Source of the DNA: Mytilus trossulus
Taxonomy: Eukaryota; Mollusca; Bivalvia; Mytilida; Mytilidae
DNA length: 64,000 nt
NCBI RefSeq assembly: GCF_036588685.1
Contig: NC_086386.1
Coordinates: 77,312,682-77,376,681 of the forward strand
Direction of reading: 5' to 3'
The notes beneath the pieces are model-generated. The model saw nothing but the letters and a program-made list of their open reading frames with translations, had not been told where the DNA came from and searched no databases. Shown here piece by piece: positions 24,411 to 36,300 of the stretch (its first letter is position 1; each line of letters starts with the position of its first letter). A program made the position numbers and the translations under genes.

Positions 24411-24790
24411 CGATAAAATTACATTAAATCCTATCAAAGAAAAATAGTATTTTTGATAGTTTCAATCCTCATTAGTCCGTTATTAGTAGATGTTGGTTCC
24501 TTAATAAAGCATTGTCTTCAAGTTATTAACATATTTTATGTAAAGTTGTCCAGATACATGTAGCTATTGTTAATGTTTTTGCTAACTTCTAAATGTGAAG
24601 TTGCGAAGTATTAAAAAAAATCACAATTCGTAGAAGATCATACAAACAAAATTAACATTTCGATAAAACAATTTACAAGAATTGCAATTTACTTATTTTT
24701 CCATTCTTCAGCATTCATTTATATATATAAATTTGTATATCAGGAGCAGAAATAACATTCCCTTTGACAAGACTTTAAGTCATCTCTATA

Positions 24791-25145
24791 TCATATTTTT
24801 ATGCCCAACCTACCATAGTAGAGGGGCATTATTTTTTCTGGTCTGTGCGTCCGTTCGTCTGTCTGTCTGTCTGTCCGTTCGTTCGTCCGTCTGTTCGAAC
24901 GTCTGTCCCGCTTCAGGTTAAGTTTTTGGTCAAGGTAGTTTTTGATGAAGTTGAAGTCCAATCAACTCGAAACTTAGTACACATGTTCCTTATTATATGA
25001 TCTTTCTAATTTTGAAAGCAAATTAAACTTTTGATCCCAATTTCACGGTCCACTGAACATAGAAAATGAAAGTGCATATTTCAGGTTAAAGTTTTTGGTC
25101 AAGGTAGTTTTTTATGAAGTTGAAGTCCAATCAACTTGAAACTTT
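24791..25145 (+). repeat. bivalve 'gtccgttcgtc' repeat fragment
   Basis: It starts 'ctaccatagtagaggggcat', has a run of 'gtctgtctgtctgtc' and 'cgttcgttcgtccg', and contains two copies of 'tttttggtcaaggtagtttt' (about 24922 and 25090). It is fused to the right part of the AGGTCTTTCCAC element. No gene. Confidence 0.65.
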
Positions 25146-27264
25146 TCAGAAAAAGTACTCGGAGTTCATATATTTTGTAAATTAGATATATGAACTTATC
25201 ACTCAAGACTAGAAATGACTTTCGACCAACCGGAAGTTGCAAATTATATCCTGATTTAAAGTATTAAAAAATATATATTTTTGGAATCAGTGTGATAGAA
25301 GCTATCATACGAGACTGGAAAAGACATTAAATACACTGGAAGTAGCAAATTATCTCCCTTATTTCATTCAAATGTATATCAAAACCATTTATGTACCGCA
25401 TCAGGATAAAGTAACCAGTTTCTTTTCAAAATTTATTTGATGTGGAAAGACCTTCAATTGTTCTCTGAAAAATAGTTTTTTCATTTTATTTTTTTATTTG
25501 ACATGGGTTTATATTTGGTCATTGTTCAAGGACATATTGTTGGCTTATTGATGCTTACACACATATCATTTGGACTCCGGTTGAAAGTTGGCATAATACA
25601 TCTCTTAATTTTGATATAATTCTCCTCCAACAAATAAATAAAATTTCCTTTCAACTTTAAATAACAACTTACAATAAACCTTTGTAAGGCTCGTGTATTA
25701 TTGAAATGAATCTTAATAACTCAGGCTTATATCAAGCTTAACCGACCGTCCAATGCCCGTATCACACTCAGCTATGAATAAACCGTATCGCAGGTTTGTG
25801 GTGTGTAGTTCGTTGACCCGGCCTATATAAATCTGACTCGAATAGCTTTAGTATTATTGAATTGAATTTTAATAACTCAGGCTGATATCAAGCTGGATCG
25901 ATCGTTCAATGTTCGTATCTCACTACTGAGCTTTGAATAAAATGGCTTTGTGGCGTGAAGTATGTTGACACGGACTACGTAATACCGGTATTGTCCCAAA
26001 CACATTATAGACGTTATAAGGAAAGCACAGGCGTTGATAAGTTTGACACAAACTTATCCTCTTATCTTCCGGTTTGCAGTTGAAACAAAGAAAACACTTA
26101 TTTTATCATGCAAAATTTACTAATACAAATCAAAAATTTAGTAATATGATTGACTACATATTGATATTGTAAATTAATGCAGCTAGGCACATATGAAGAC
26201 TAGTTTGTTTTCAATCGTTTGATGCGCTCACTCGACACAAATTGATAATTTCTTATCTTTTATAATATCGATATGCAGACAACCTGATTTTTAGTTCTTT
26301 TCACATTTTTACCGATTATGAAACCTATAAAACTTTATATAGTTTCTGTGTATTTGTTATGTGAGCTATCGTTTTTGTTCTAATACCAAGGATTTGTTAT
26401 GTTTTTCATTTTTTGATTTTTTTGTATTTTCCAATCAGATTTCATGCTTTTTGTAGTTTTTGGAACCAGGCAAAATGAAGTTGCGTGGGCTTGATCACAT
26501 ACGGTACATTTAAATACATTAAAACTAAACTCACATAGTGGATAGAAAGTTTTTAATTGGAAAATTATTTAACAGTATTATTATTCAGGTAGAATCAGAT
26601 TTACCTTAAAATAATCCAGATCTGTACATTAACCGGTATATAAAAATGTGTATACAAAACAAATAAAATTGAATTACTGTTTTCTTATTTAACACTATCA
26701 TAATTCAGGTAAAATTTGATGTATCTTAAGACATGTAGGAGGATCCAGATTTGTACTTTAACCGGTTTATAAAAATATGTTTTACAAACAAAAAAAACAA
26801 TTGAATTACTGTTATCTTATTCTACACTATCATAATTCAGGTAAAATCGAATTTATCTTAAGAGGATCCAGATCTGTACTTTAACTGGTATATAAAAATA
26901 TATGTATAATGAAAACTAATTGAATTACTGAAAACTAATTGAATTACTGAAAACTAATTGAAATACTGAAATCTAATAGAATAATGTTCTATATATTGTG
27001 TGATGTCAGATCACTTGCGAAACTCTTTCAAAGCAAAACGTTGATCTTATTAATCAACTCTCGATAACTCTGCTAGGACAGAAATAACCATCGTATCTGC
27101 TGGCTGTGCCATGTCTACAAAAAACATAAAATTAAATTAAAATAACTGCAGCATGAATCTTTAGAAAATGTTTTTGTTCGTTTTAAATTATCTCGCTAAT
27201 TGCTTTACCCTGGTTTCCGATAATATTACCATTTTAGATTAATTAAAAAAAACGAATAGAATGT
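25146..27264. repeat. segmental duplication, copy 2, left part
   Basis: It parallels 12303-14175 in the same order and orientation, including the end motif 'gtggaaagacct' and the 'taattcaggtaaaat' tandem repeat (three units at 26565-26905). No gene is seen. The boundary with the exon-bearing part differs from copy 1: here 27265-27757 is unique. Confidence 0.75.
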
Positions 27265-27757
27265 GCCTACAAAAAAGCAAGTGTACGTATACGCCGATAG
27301 CTTTGGTGAGTTTTTTTACAACCCCTTGGTTGATACTGATGGTGTAAGTTTTATGTAAATTAACTGTTTATAAATTTTAACATAATTCGAATAATAGCAA
27401 TGTACTAAGGTTTTCAATCCTCAGGGATCGATTGCTTTTGTTGTATTCGGAAACACTTTTCGTTGTTTTTGGTTTAAATGCAATTTAACTATGCGTTTGA
27501 CTTTGAATTCTAATTATATTCATGCTGTTGCACTAGTAGATCACTGTGTAGACGAACCAATCCGAGCGTCTTGAGTAAAATATGTATGCCATTTATCTCT
27601 GATGAGTTTTTACACTGATTAAAAAAACATTAATTGCAAAAATCATTTAACGAATACTTTGTAAGTTAAGACATTTCTAATTAGTTCTTAACAAAAATGA
27701 AAAAGAAAGGCGTTTATTTGTAAGCCTGTCCTATTATTTGGTCCTGCTTGACGTAGA
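27265..27757. other. unique stretch replacing the tandem array
   Basis: No gene is seen. It ends in a stretch 'tgtgtagacgaaccaatccg' that loosely resembles the hammerhead repeat but lacks both core strands. It occupies the position of the 168-bp tandem array of copy 1. Confidence 0.4.
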
Positions 27758-28231
27758 GCAGCCAAGTATCAATCAATATCCTTGTTGGTCCCATATCTTC
27801 CTGTTCTTATATCAGTTCGCCTTCCTAACTATCCGGAGGAAGGTTACTGTAACCTTTACAATCTCTATAACTTGACAATAAACGGGAAATTCAGCAACTT
27901 TATCATCGTTTTTATGTTGTTGCTAGTTTACGTTTTCCTTAGTTATATTGGGAGAAACGTCCAATCACCAAATTAGTTCAATGAATGTGCGCTTTGGTAA
28001 AGATTAATACATGACTTCTTCCTTCAAAAAAGTATGCATTTTCACTTAAAATATGTTTATTTTTCGAGACCTTTTTAATATTTTTAATAGTAAACCACCC
28101 TTATCATTAGCGAAGAGATCAAGCATAAAAAGTTTGAATCCCCAATCATAAATATCAATTTATACTAAGTGAACAATGTTTTCAAACAGTGTTTTAATGT
28201 GAAGATTATAAATGACTCAATTAGAACTTAC

Positions 28232-28398
28232 TACGGGTCCAGTTTCTATCTGTGAAATTCTTTGTATAAAGGAACATCGGAATCGAGCCAATGCGTTCAT
28301 ATGGACAGCGTCTATCTTGATCAAGGACGTACATCCACCCTTGATCTTTAGCACATCCTCCGTAGTTCTGATTTACATAGAACTTTCGTTGACGATCT
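28232..28398 (-). CDS. cassette copy 2, exon d (NYGGC exon)
   Basis: This 167-nt exon with acceptor 'ttttttcag' and donor GTAAGT is the paralogue of 15802-15968. It reads DRQRKFYVNQNYGGCAKDQG, then WMYVLDQDRRCPYE, and ends FTDRNWTR. About eight residues differ from copy 1, more than in the other exons, while the NYGGC core is unchanged. It leaves in phase 1, so in principle it can splice onto exon a of copy 1 (19736) and extend the reading frame by a second module. Confidence 0.7.
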
Positions 28399-29164
28399 CT
28401 GAAAAAATGTATTTGTTGGACATTATTTAAACGGATTTGATGAATTTATATAAGACAACAATCAAATGAAATACTGTATCGTGACAATGTTCTTTTTTAT
28501 CATTTGACCTTTTCTTATACATGTTTATTTTATTTGTAACTTCGTTTGTTTGTGTAGATTATTCTATTGAATTTTAGAATGTGAATTTAGGCAGAAAACA
28601 GTTCCTTGAAATAGGTTGTTTACGCACAGTTTGACTTTCGAAACTAACAATTTGATGGATTATAAAAACAAAATATACAATGACGTTCATTCACACGGTA
28701 TTGGAAACCATTCTATGACATAAGGACATCCATTTTTTCTGATATGTTATTATAAAAACTTATAACAAAAATACCGAACTCCAAGTTAAATTCAAAAAGA
28801 TTACTCCATATAAACGGACAATATCGAACGTTATCAACTGATGGAAGGAAAGAAAAACAACTGTAATATTCCCGACTTGGTACAGACATTTTTACGACGA
28901 AAATAGTGGGTATAACCCTGCTTTATAACTAGATAAACCTTCAAGTTTTGTGGAAGTTGTTTATAAATCTGTTATATCGACAAAATTGGGTGCGCAAAAC
29001 AAACAGACTAAGTTAATGTGACAACAGTCAAAACTGTGTAAACATATATACATCACGGACAAAATGCCTACAACCAATTATAGAAAAGTAACATAATAGC
29101 ACGAATACAGTTAACTGGAAAACTAAATTAAATTAAAAATATACACAACTTCAGCACCTAGAAT

Positions 29165-29521
29165 CTATAACTGAATACCATATTGTATTATTTGAGTAGC
29201 AGACACTAGCAATTCATTTATAAGGCATTCATTTTGGTAATTTACAAGGAATATGTGAGATAAACGACGAGACGTTCTTTGTAAAAATCCTGGCTCATTA
29301 ATTTTGAAAGTATCAGCTCCAAGCTCTTGAATATCGTATGAGTTGACAAATGTATATTCCATACGAGGGGTAGTTAGTGTATTGCTGCTAAAGTAAAGAA
29401 AGATTATCATTTTGAAATTGGAATCGGGACTATTGATCATAGCTTCTGTAGTATGTGTACCACAACCATTTTTCCCGGTCATAAAGAACATACAAGAAAG
29501 TACTACATCATATAAAAACAA
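29165..29521 (-). other. conserved intronic open frame, uncertain
   Basis: A 118-codon reverse frame lies inside the intron between exons c and d. It contains SNTLTTPRMEYTFVNSYDIQ and ELGADTFKI. The paralogue in copy 1 (about 16639-17050) keeps this stretch but acquires a stop just after it. The domain is unrecognised and I find no good splice pair that would add it in phase, so it may be an old gene fragment rather than an exon. Confidence 0.25.
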
Positions 29522-30199
29522 ACTAATTACTACGCATGCGTGTTAGTTTCAAAATACACATGTATGCATATGTTGGTAAAGTGTGTATTAAATGAAACCT
29601 AATGACGTGTTGTCATAATTGTTGGTAACTTTTTTTCACGATTGAAATTAAATAAAAATGCATGAATTTAAAAAAAGAAGGGTACATTATTGCATATTTC
29701 ACATATCTCAAGTAAATGTATTGTACTTCATAGGTTCCAGGGAACCAGTACGGAAACATAATGGGATGTTCTACCGACATCATGTACAATGTGAAACGTT
29801 GTGGGCCAATGAGCACATCGAAGGAGCAAACAATGTCCACAATGTGTTAATTGGCTATTTATAGGAATTCCGATAAACTGTTTTTTTCTGGGGTTTTTTA
29901 TTCCTCTTTTAGAAAATTTTACACTTAATAATGTCTCTTCTTACTTTTTGCATTTGACAGGCGATATAGGCGAAAGAAAAGACGATAAGCCCTTATATGA
30001 AATTAAAAGTATGAAGATTTTTTTAAGTACAATGCAACCTAATCTATTGCTTTAACATGGAATGAATGTTACTTAATTTGAACTGAAGACACACGAGCTG
30101 TGAATACTTGACGATGAACTCAACATTGAAAGCAATTGGACAAAGTTATGTGCCTCCATTAAATAAAACAAAATAATTATATATTTAGCAAACATTTAC

Positions 30200-30360
30200 C
30201 CAGCAATCGAAAAGTAGTTAAATGTACTGTGTGATCCTAAATCATTAAAACTACTCTGCGCAAGGTTTGATTTGCTAAACCAGTTCATCTTATCTGTATT
30301 CCTACCATTAAAAGTCATCCATGCAACAACTTGGCTGTCTTTGAAAAATTCAACCTTCAC
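30200..30360 (-). CDS. cassette copy 2, exon c (VKVEFF exon)
   Basis: This 161-nt exon has the same splice sites and phases as 17747-17907. It reads VKVEFFKDSQVVAWMTFNGR and ends TFNYFSIAG. Two residues differ from copy 1 (N to D, T to S), both conservative. Confidence 0.75.
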
Positions 30361-30669
30361 CTGTGAATCATAGAAATCATATTTCTTTAACATATTAAAC
30401 ATGCACACTTAATTTTTAATATGTCTTTCAACAAGGCGAGGCCTTCAGGTTCAAAATCAATGTTGGCAGGCTCTAAAGTATATAATGGTATTTCTCTGAA
30501 AATATGCATGATAACGAAATGTGTTGACTTTTCTTGTTTTGCTGTGAACTAAAAATGAACGTATGAATGTTAATATATTGATATAATGAAAAAAAGAAAA
30601 TGATTTATAAATTTAGTTCGAAACGAACTGTTATAGTTCTGACATAAACCATTATAAGTTGCGACATAC

Positions 30670-30839
30670 CATTCGTATATTTGCATTATTCCAGTCATCC
30701 ACAACACTATTTCTGAGATGACGCTGAGAACCGACTGTTCCAAAAGACGTGGGAAGAGGGTTGCATTCTGACTGACTTCGCCATGCGTCATACACAGACT
30801 TACCATTTCCTTCAAACGCAACGAATACAGGAAACCAAA
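30670..30839 (-). CDS. cassette copy 2, exon b (FWFPVFVAFEG exon)
   Basis: This 170-nt exon has acceptor 'gaatgtttccag' and donor GTATGT, entering in phase 1 and leaving in phase 0. It is identical to copy 1 at the protein level except for one residue. The surrounding intron sequence shows visible indels, which suggests selection on the exon. Confidence 0.75.
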
Positions 30840-31094
30840 CTGGAAACATTCATCACAGTTGTGTCATACATTTTTTAAATATTTATAAAAGAAAAGTACT
30901 CTTTGTAAGTATGTTTTTTATGGGTGGCTTTTTGATAGTGGAATCTGGAATGCAATACATAAAATGAGGCATTTGATAGATTCATTATACGAAAATATGA
31001 TAATATAAACATGCATTAATATGACAAAGGAAGCACATAGATACATGTAGTTATAGTTGATATCTATATGATGAATTCATAATCTTTCAATTAT

Positions 31095-31400
31095 GTGAGT
31101 AACTTCTTATAGTCCATTGTTAATTTATTTTTCATCACATTTTGTTTATTTTCTTTGTTACCTACTTGGCATAGGACTCGGGCTTCTTTTAATCTGAGTT
31201 TTAATATGCGTATTGTTGTGTGTTTGTTTTTTTCTACATTAGATATAGGTATAGGGGAGTTAAGATCTCAAAATACACGTTTAACCCCGTCGCATTTTGG
31301 CGACTGTCTCAGATCAAGAGCCTCTGGCCTTTGTTTGTCTTGTCTTGTATGATTTTTAATTTTATTTTCTTGTGTATATTTTGAGTTTAGTATGATGAAA
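31095..31400 (+). mobile_element. solo Penelope-like tail, 5' portion (paralogue)
   Basis: This is the paralogue of 18655-18960. It keeps 'aagagcctctggcctttgtt', which copy 1 has lost. It ends at the same 'gtttagtatgatga' junction. Confidence 0.7.
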
Positions 31401-32002
31401 AAAAATCTCTGGCAAAAATAAGTTGGTTCACAGTATATTGAAATTTATATGGAAGTGAACTGATATTTCAGTACCACAAACCGTGGATAGACATGGTTAA
31501 CACTTTATTGTAAGAATATTTCTAAGGTAAAAATATTATCGCCAAGACGATGTAAAATTTATGAAATACATTTATACGAAAGCGTGGTATTAATATGCAT
31601 ATTGTATTGAGTTTATATGTGGAACTGGCAAATCACTAGTAGTGAGTGTTCAAACATACACTCAGACAGTTGTATTTAGTAAAAGAAGAGTAATTCGGGT
31701 TTGATAGGGGTATATAATGTAACATACCAATATGCATTCTCTCAACAAACTAGTTAACACATGACGACCTTGATTAACCATGAAGGTTTTGCACAGTCGG
31801 TAATGAAACATGATATGAGATATCAATAAAGGCAACAGTAGTATGCCGCTGTTCGAAACTCATAAATTGATAGAAAAAAAAACAAATCCGGGTTACAAAC
31901 TAAAACCGAGGGAAATGCATAAAATATAAGAGGAGAACAACGACACGACAATAAAATATAACACACACAGAAACGAACTAAGCATTAGACGAACATACTT
32001 AC

Positions 32003-32044
32003 ATCTTATTCCTATAGCTTTCTTGCGTTTTCCCTTTCCTGCAC
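32003..32044 (-). CDS. cassette copy 2, exon a (basic linker)
   Basis: This 42-nt phase 1-1 exon encodes AGKGKRKKAIGIR and differs by one residue from 19695-19736. Its splice signals ('ccgttcttcag' and GTAAGT) are conserved. Its phase fits the preceding D8C exon chain (38888-38959 leaves in phase 1). Confidence 0.6.
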
Positions 32045-32189
32045 CTGAAGAACGGAGAGATAATTTATATTACATAGGTTAATTTATACAATTACTGTTT
32101 TAAAAGTAAACAGTCCGATTTATCATTAATAACTTAACTTATTCTAAATTTAAAAAAATAACCGTCCTGATTATTTTTTTCCCTTATGT

Positions 32190-32415
32190 TAACCATGCAA
32201 CTTGTTTCTTGTGTATATTTTGAGTTTAGAATGATGACCATTATCCCTTAACTAGTATGCATTTTTTTTATAGGGACCAACCATAAGCACGCCTCCATGT
32301 ACGGGAGTTTTTCGCTGCATTTAAGACATTTTGGTGGCCTTCGATTGTTGTCTGCTCAACGGTGGGGTTGTTGTCTCTTTAACACATTCCCCATAACCAT
32401 TCACTATTTTGATAG
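32190..32415 (+). mobile_element. solo Penelope-like tail, 3' portion (paralogue)
   Basis: This is the paralogue of 19880-20105, with 'acgggagtttttcgctgcat' and 'gggttgttgtctctttaaca'. Confidence 0.75.
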
Positions 32416-34050
32416 TTACCAAATTAAAAAAAAAGTAAATGAGAATTTTACCGTACATATATTTCTTAGTCATGATTATTAAATGTTATTACTTTTGTTT
32501 GGGCTGACAGTTTGCACCACTACGCATACAACAACTAAGATTAGGAACAGTCTGTTCATTTCACTTATTGTTGTCTCCGTTTATCTACAATAAACAAAAA
32601 ATCTGTACTGCTTTTTATTTTTTAATTGTTGTCTCCGCTTTTCTTAAACCAAAAACACTCGTTAGTGTAAATGTTGTTGTTGTTGTTCCGTTTGTCTTAA
32701 ACCGAAATATATATTGTTACTGTTTTTTTTCTAATTTTTTTTCTTCATTTGTCTTAAACATGAAATCAAATCGTTACTATTATTTCTAATATGCTGTCTC
32801 CGTTTCTATATTTTTTTTTTATTATTTTTGTCCTTGTTTGTACAAAATCCCCCAAAATATCGCTATTTACTGTATTTAATTCAATTGCTATCTACAAATA
32901 AAATAAAAAGGCTTACTAAATTTTCTTCGTCTTGATATATTTCAATTTTCTTTCATTTTTTACACATTAAGGTAGTACCTAACACTACAGGGAGATAACT
33001 ATGTAAAGTCGGCTAAACGTTTCAATTACATTGTGTTGTAAAAGGAATATTAAGCTTCTCAATGATAAAAATTGCTATATAACAAGTGTAATTTTTCTGA
33101 CAAAACGGTTTGTTCAAAATTTTTGAAATTTTTATATTTTTGTTAAAGGGTCAAAGTAAATACTTAAACAAAATTTAAGGAAAATTAAACGAGCCAAATT
33201 ATTTTTAGTTAAAGTGTTGGGTACCACCTTAAAACTATTTAACAAGCGTTTAGTTTAAGTCTTTTTTTTTTTGCCGAAATCGATTCTCATAAATATCATT
33301 GACCATTTTAAGAGCCATTTTTTTCAGACATTTGTTTTTTTTATACGCAAAGACACTATTTTAATATAATATAATTCATTACATACCCTATAAGAGATAC
33401 CAATGAATACCACTTATACACAAGGTACTTGTTTCAATGCCTGGACTATAACTTACAATACATCTGTCAGCAACTTTTTTAAATATAGTTTCATTCTCCA
33501 TCTACGCATGTTAACTTGTTTTTATCTTAACAAACCGTGCCTCCTTCCGCGGTTTCCTTGTTAGGGAAAAACAATATACATGTGACGCAGGACATGATAC
33601 CTATACTGAAGATAAATGTAAAATGAATATTTAACCGATTAATTTATCTATATTTGATTTAAATGATATCATTTTGAAATTTACTATGAATATGTTAATA
33701 CATTTTTCCGAATTGTTGCATCTTAATCAGTGAACCCTATTTTTAAGTTTAATACATATTGCTATTAAAAACATTTAGCTACACACATTCAGATGTATTG
33801 CAGCTCTTATTTTTCTCTTTCTGTTATATTTTTTACGGCCTATATTCTTTTTCTTCTCAAAAGTGTATAATATCAGACTATACTAAGAAAAAAGTAAAAT
33901 CATAAATATACTTAAGTCCGAGAAAAATTTACAACGGAAAGTCCCTATTCAAATGGCAAAATCAAAAGCCCAAACACATCAAACGAATGGATAAAAACCG
34001 TATCAATTAATAAGATATTTCTTACTTATTTTGTATGTTGGAACTATTTA
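32416..34050. repeat. segmental duplication, copy 2, right part
   Basis: It parallels about 20106-22870, minus the 1080-bp element and minus one arm of the 21638-22192 hairpin. Landmarks are 'gtacctaacactacagggag', 'gacgcaggacatgatac' and 'ctatactgaagataaatgt'. No gene is seen. Confidence 0.75.
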
Positions 34051-35489
34051 CTAAGTTGATCAATAAATCCGCCAAGTTAATATTTGTTGGTCTTTATTTA
34101 AGAATTATGATGGAGAACAACTGTATGAGTGGTTTGTGTTAAAACAGTAATAAAAAAGAATGAATCTACATTTTCGAATGTGTAATTGTTTTTGTCTTAA
34201 AAGCAGAACATCATTTCATATTTTAATGATTACGCTATATGTTACACAGTATCCTAATGATATTTTAAACAGAACCGTATTTGTGAAAATTAAATGGGCT
34301 GTGATCATATGATAACCTAATTTATTCAGTTAATTTTATATAATTGGCTTATGTGGTAACATAATTAATCAGAAACAAAATATAATTATACCTATGAATC
34401 GAAATAACAAATGTTTTGAACTACCGAGATAATACAAATATGTTTTATGAGCTTTCGGGATATCGAATAATTGCGGTTTTGCAATCTGTTTTGCAACCAA
34501 TTGTGAGTTTGACCATCATTGTAATTCAGAAGCAACTACTGATTTGCAATTTGTCTGTAAGTTAATTATTTACACTTTAAATTTATCATAGTTTCTCCAT
34601 AATCTCTCAGTTACCATATCCGTCTGGCGTATATACAAAATTTAGTCCTGGTATATATGATGAGTTTATTTATCCATCATGTCAATTATGAGGTTCGTTT
34701 CTTCGTTTATATCTAAAAAAAACTCTTATGACGAATACACTGAGGAAACAAATAATAAACTATCTTTTTTAAGATATACATAAATTACAAATTTCCGTAA
34801 AAATCAACGAAAGAACCAGCAGATTTTGAGTATACGACTAAGCAAGAAAGATAGAGCTACACCTTCGAAAACTGGGGCGATACCCAGAAGGATCGTTAGT
34901 CTCTGTTCCTATAGTCGCGTAGTTTGTGGTAAGTACACATATAATAATTGATCAGAAAACATGGTAAAGAAATAATTAGATTTTTTGAATGCTTTCGAAA
35001 AGTTGTTCTTACATGTCTTATGTGAAACTAAATCAATTGATAGAGTAGTTGATTTAATCAAAACTCACAAAACGAGTCAAAACGTGCTTTATTCGTTCAT
35101 ATTTCCTCTGGTCCATTCCAAAACTATAAAAAAAAAAATGAAATTCTTTTTGAGAAAACAGTTTTAAGCGACAGCAACGTGAAAATGAGCACAACATGAT
35201 AAAATGTTTTTAGTAAGATATATATTAAGGATAGAACATGTGTCGAGTTAAGTGATTAGATAGCAACTTAGATATGTCAAAACATATTCCAAAAATTGCC
35301 AGTGTATATGAGTCGGGTTTTATAGCCCTTATTGAAATAATGTCAATCATAATGTTATTATATGACATACTTTACTTAACAGAAGAAAAAAATACCAGAG
35401 TAAACAAAATGTTGAGAATCCTTTTTGTTTACGTTTTTCATTTAAAATGGACCAAAACCCTAATTAATTGTTGAATCTATTATAATACA
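34051..35489. other. gene-free stretch
   Basis: No supported gene. A 3' half of the hammerhead repeat ('cgtctggcgtatatac', then 'tttagtcctggtatatatga') lies at 34621-34680. A short + frame near 34850-34920 reads LGRYPEGSLVSVPIVA and stops; I do not recognise it. Confidence 0.35.
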
Positions 35490-36300
35490 TTAATGTCTAC
35501 AATTATTCTCATAGGACATTACAAAATCTGTGGAATTTATGATGAGAGTGAACTGATATTTCTGTTTGATATACATGATTGAAAATATTTGAAAGAATGT
35601 TTCTAAGGTGAAAATTTTATCGTCAAAATGAAGTGAAATTCGTGAATTACATGTATACAAAAACGTGGTTTTAATATGCATATTGTATTGAGTATATATG
35701 TGGAACTGGCAAATACCTAGTAGTGAGTACTCAAACATACACTCAGACAGTGGTATTTAGTAATAGAAGAGTAATTCGGGTTTGATAGGAGGTATGTAAT
35801 GTAACATATCAATATACATTCTCTCAACAAACTAGTGAACACATGACGACCATTCGAGTTCACCAACATTTTCTACATTTGAAAATGCCTGTACCAAGTC
35901 AGGAATATGACTATTCTTGTCCATTCGTTTTTGATACGTTTTGTTTTTTGTTTTTTTGATTTTGCCATGTGATTATGGACTTTACGAATTGATTTTCCTC
36001 TAAGTTAAATTTTTTTGTGATTTTACTTTTTACATGATTTTGACTATCCATGAAGGTCTTTCAAGGTCATTAATAAAACATGATATCCGATATCAACATA
36101 ATTACATCTTATTGGTCAAGCTTCCTTGAGTTTTCCAATTCCTGAACCTGAAGAACGGAGAGATAATTTATATTACACAGGTTAATTTATACAACTACTG
36201 TTTTAAAAGTAAACAGTCCGATTTATCATTTATCACTTCATTTATTCTAAATTACAAAAACTAACCGTCCTGACCATTTTTTTCATTGTGTTGACAATAC
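35490..36300. repeat. third, partial copy of the exon a region
   Basis: It matches 31430-32200 and 18990-19880 ('catattgtattgagtatata', 'gatagcgg'-less flank, 'aaacagtccgatttatcatt'). A family B repeat is inserted in reverse at 35850-36050. Only the area around exon a is present; exons b, c and d of this copy are not seen. Confidence 0.65.
36106..36147 (-). CDS. exon a homologue with in-frame TGA
   Basis: It has the same 42-nt length and the same acceptor context ('ccgttcttcag'-like) as exon a of the two cassettes. In phase 1 it reads SGIGKLKEA and then TGA at 36118-36116. The donor position is GTAATT rather than GTAAGT. If used after the exon at 38888-38959 it would end the protein as a short D8C-only form. 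If skipped, the chain could continue into cassette 2. It may also simply be a dead exon. Confidence 0.45.

Larger units (their letters stand above)
22990..24790 (+). repeat. third copy of the long repeat unit
   Basis: It carries the same landmarks as 7600-11150, such as 'gatgtggcaattatctattt', 'tttccattggctattcgtta' and 'tccgttattagtagatgttg'. It is interrupted by an inverted solo PLE tail at 24072-24410. No gene is seen. Confidence 0.65.

Noticed and set aside
27540-27610. Hammerhead-like stretch 'tgtgtagacgaaccaatccg'
   Set aside because: Neither CTGATGA nor GAAA is present and no helix II or III can be drawn; at most a remote relic.
34850-34940. Short + frame reading LGRYPEGSLVSVPIVA before a GTAAGT-like site
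   Set aside because: It stops before the putative donor and has no known domain or partner exon.
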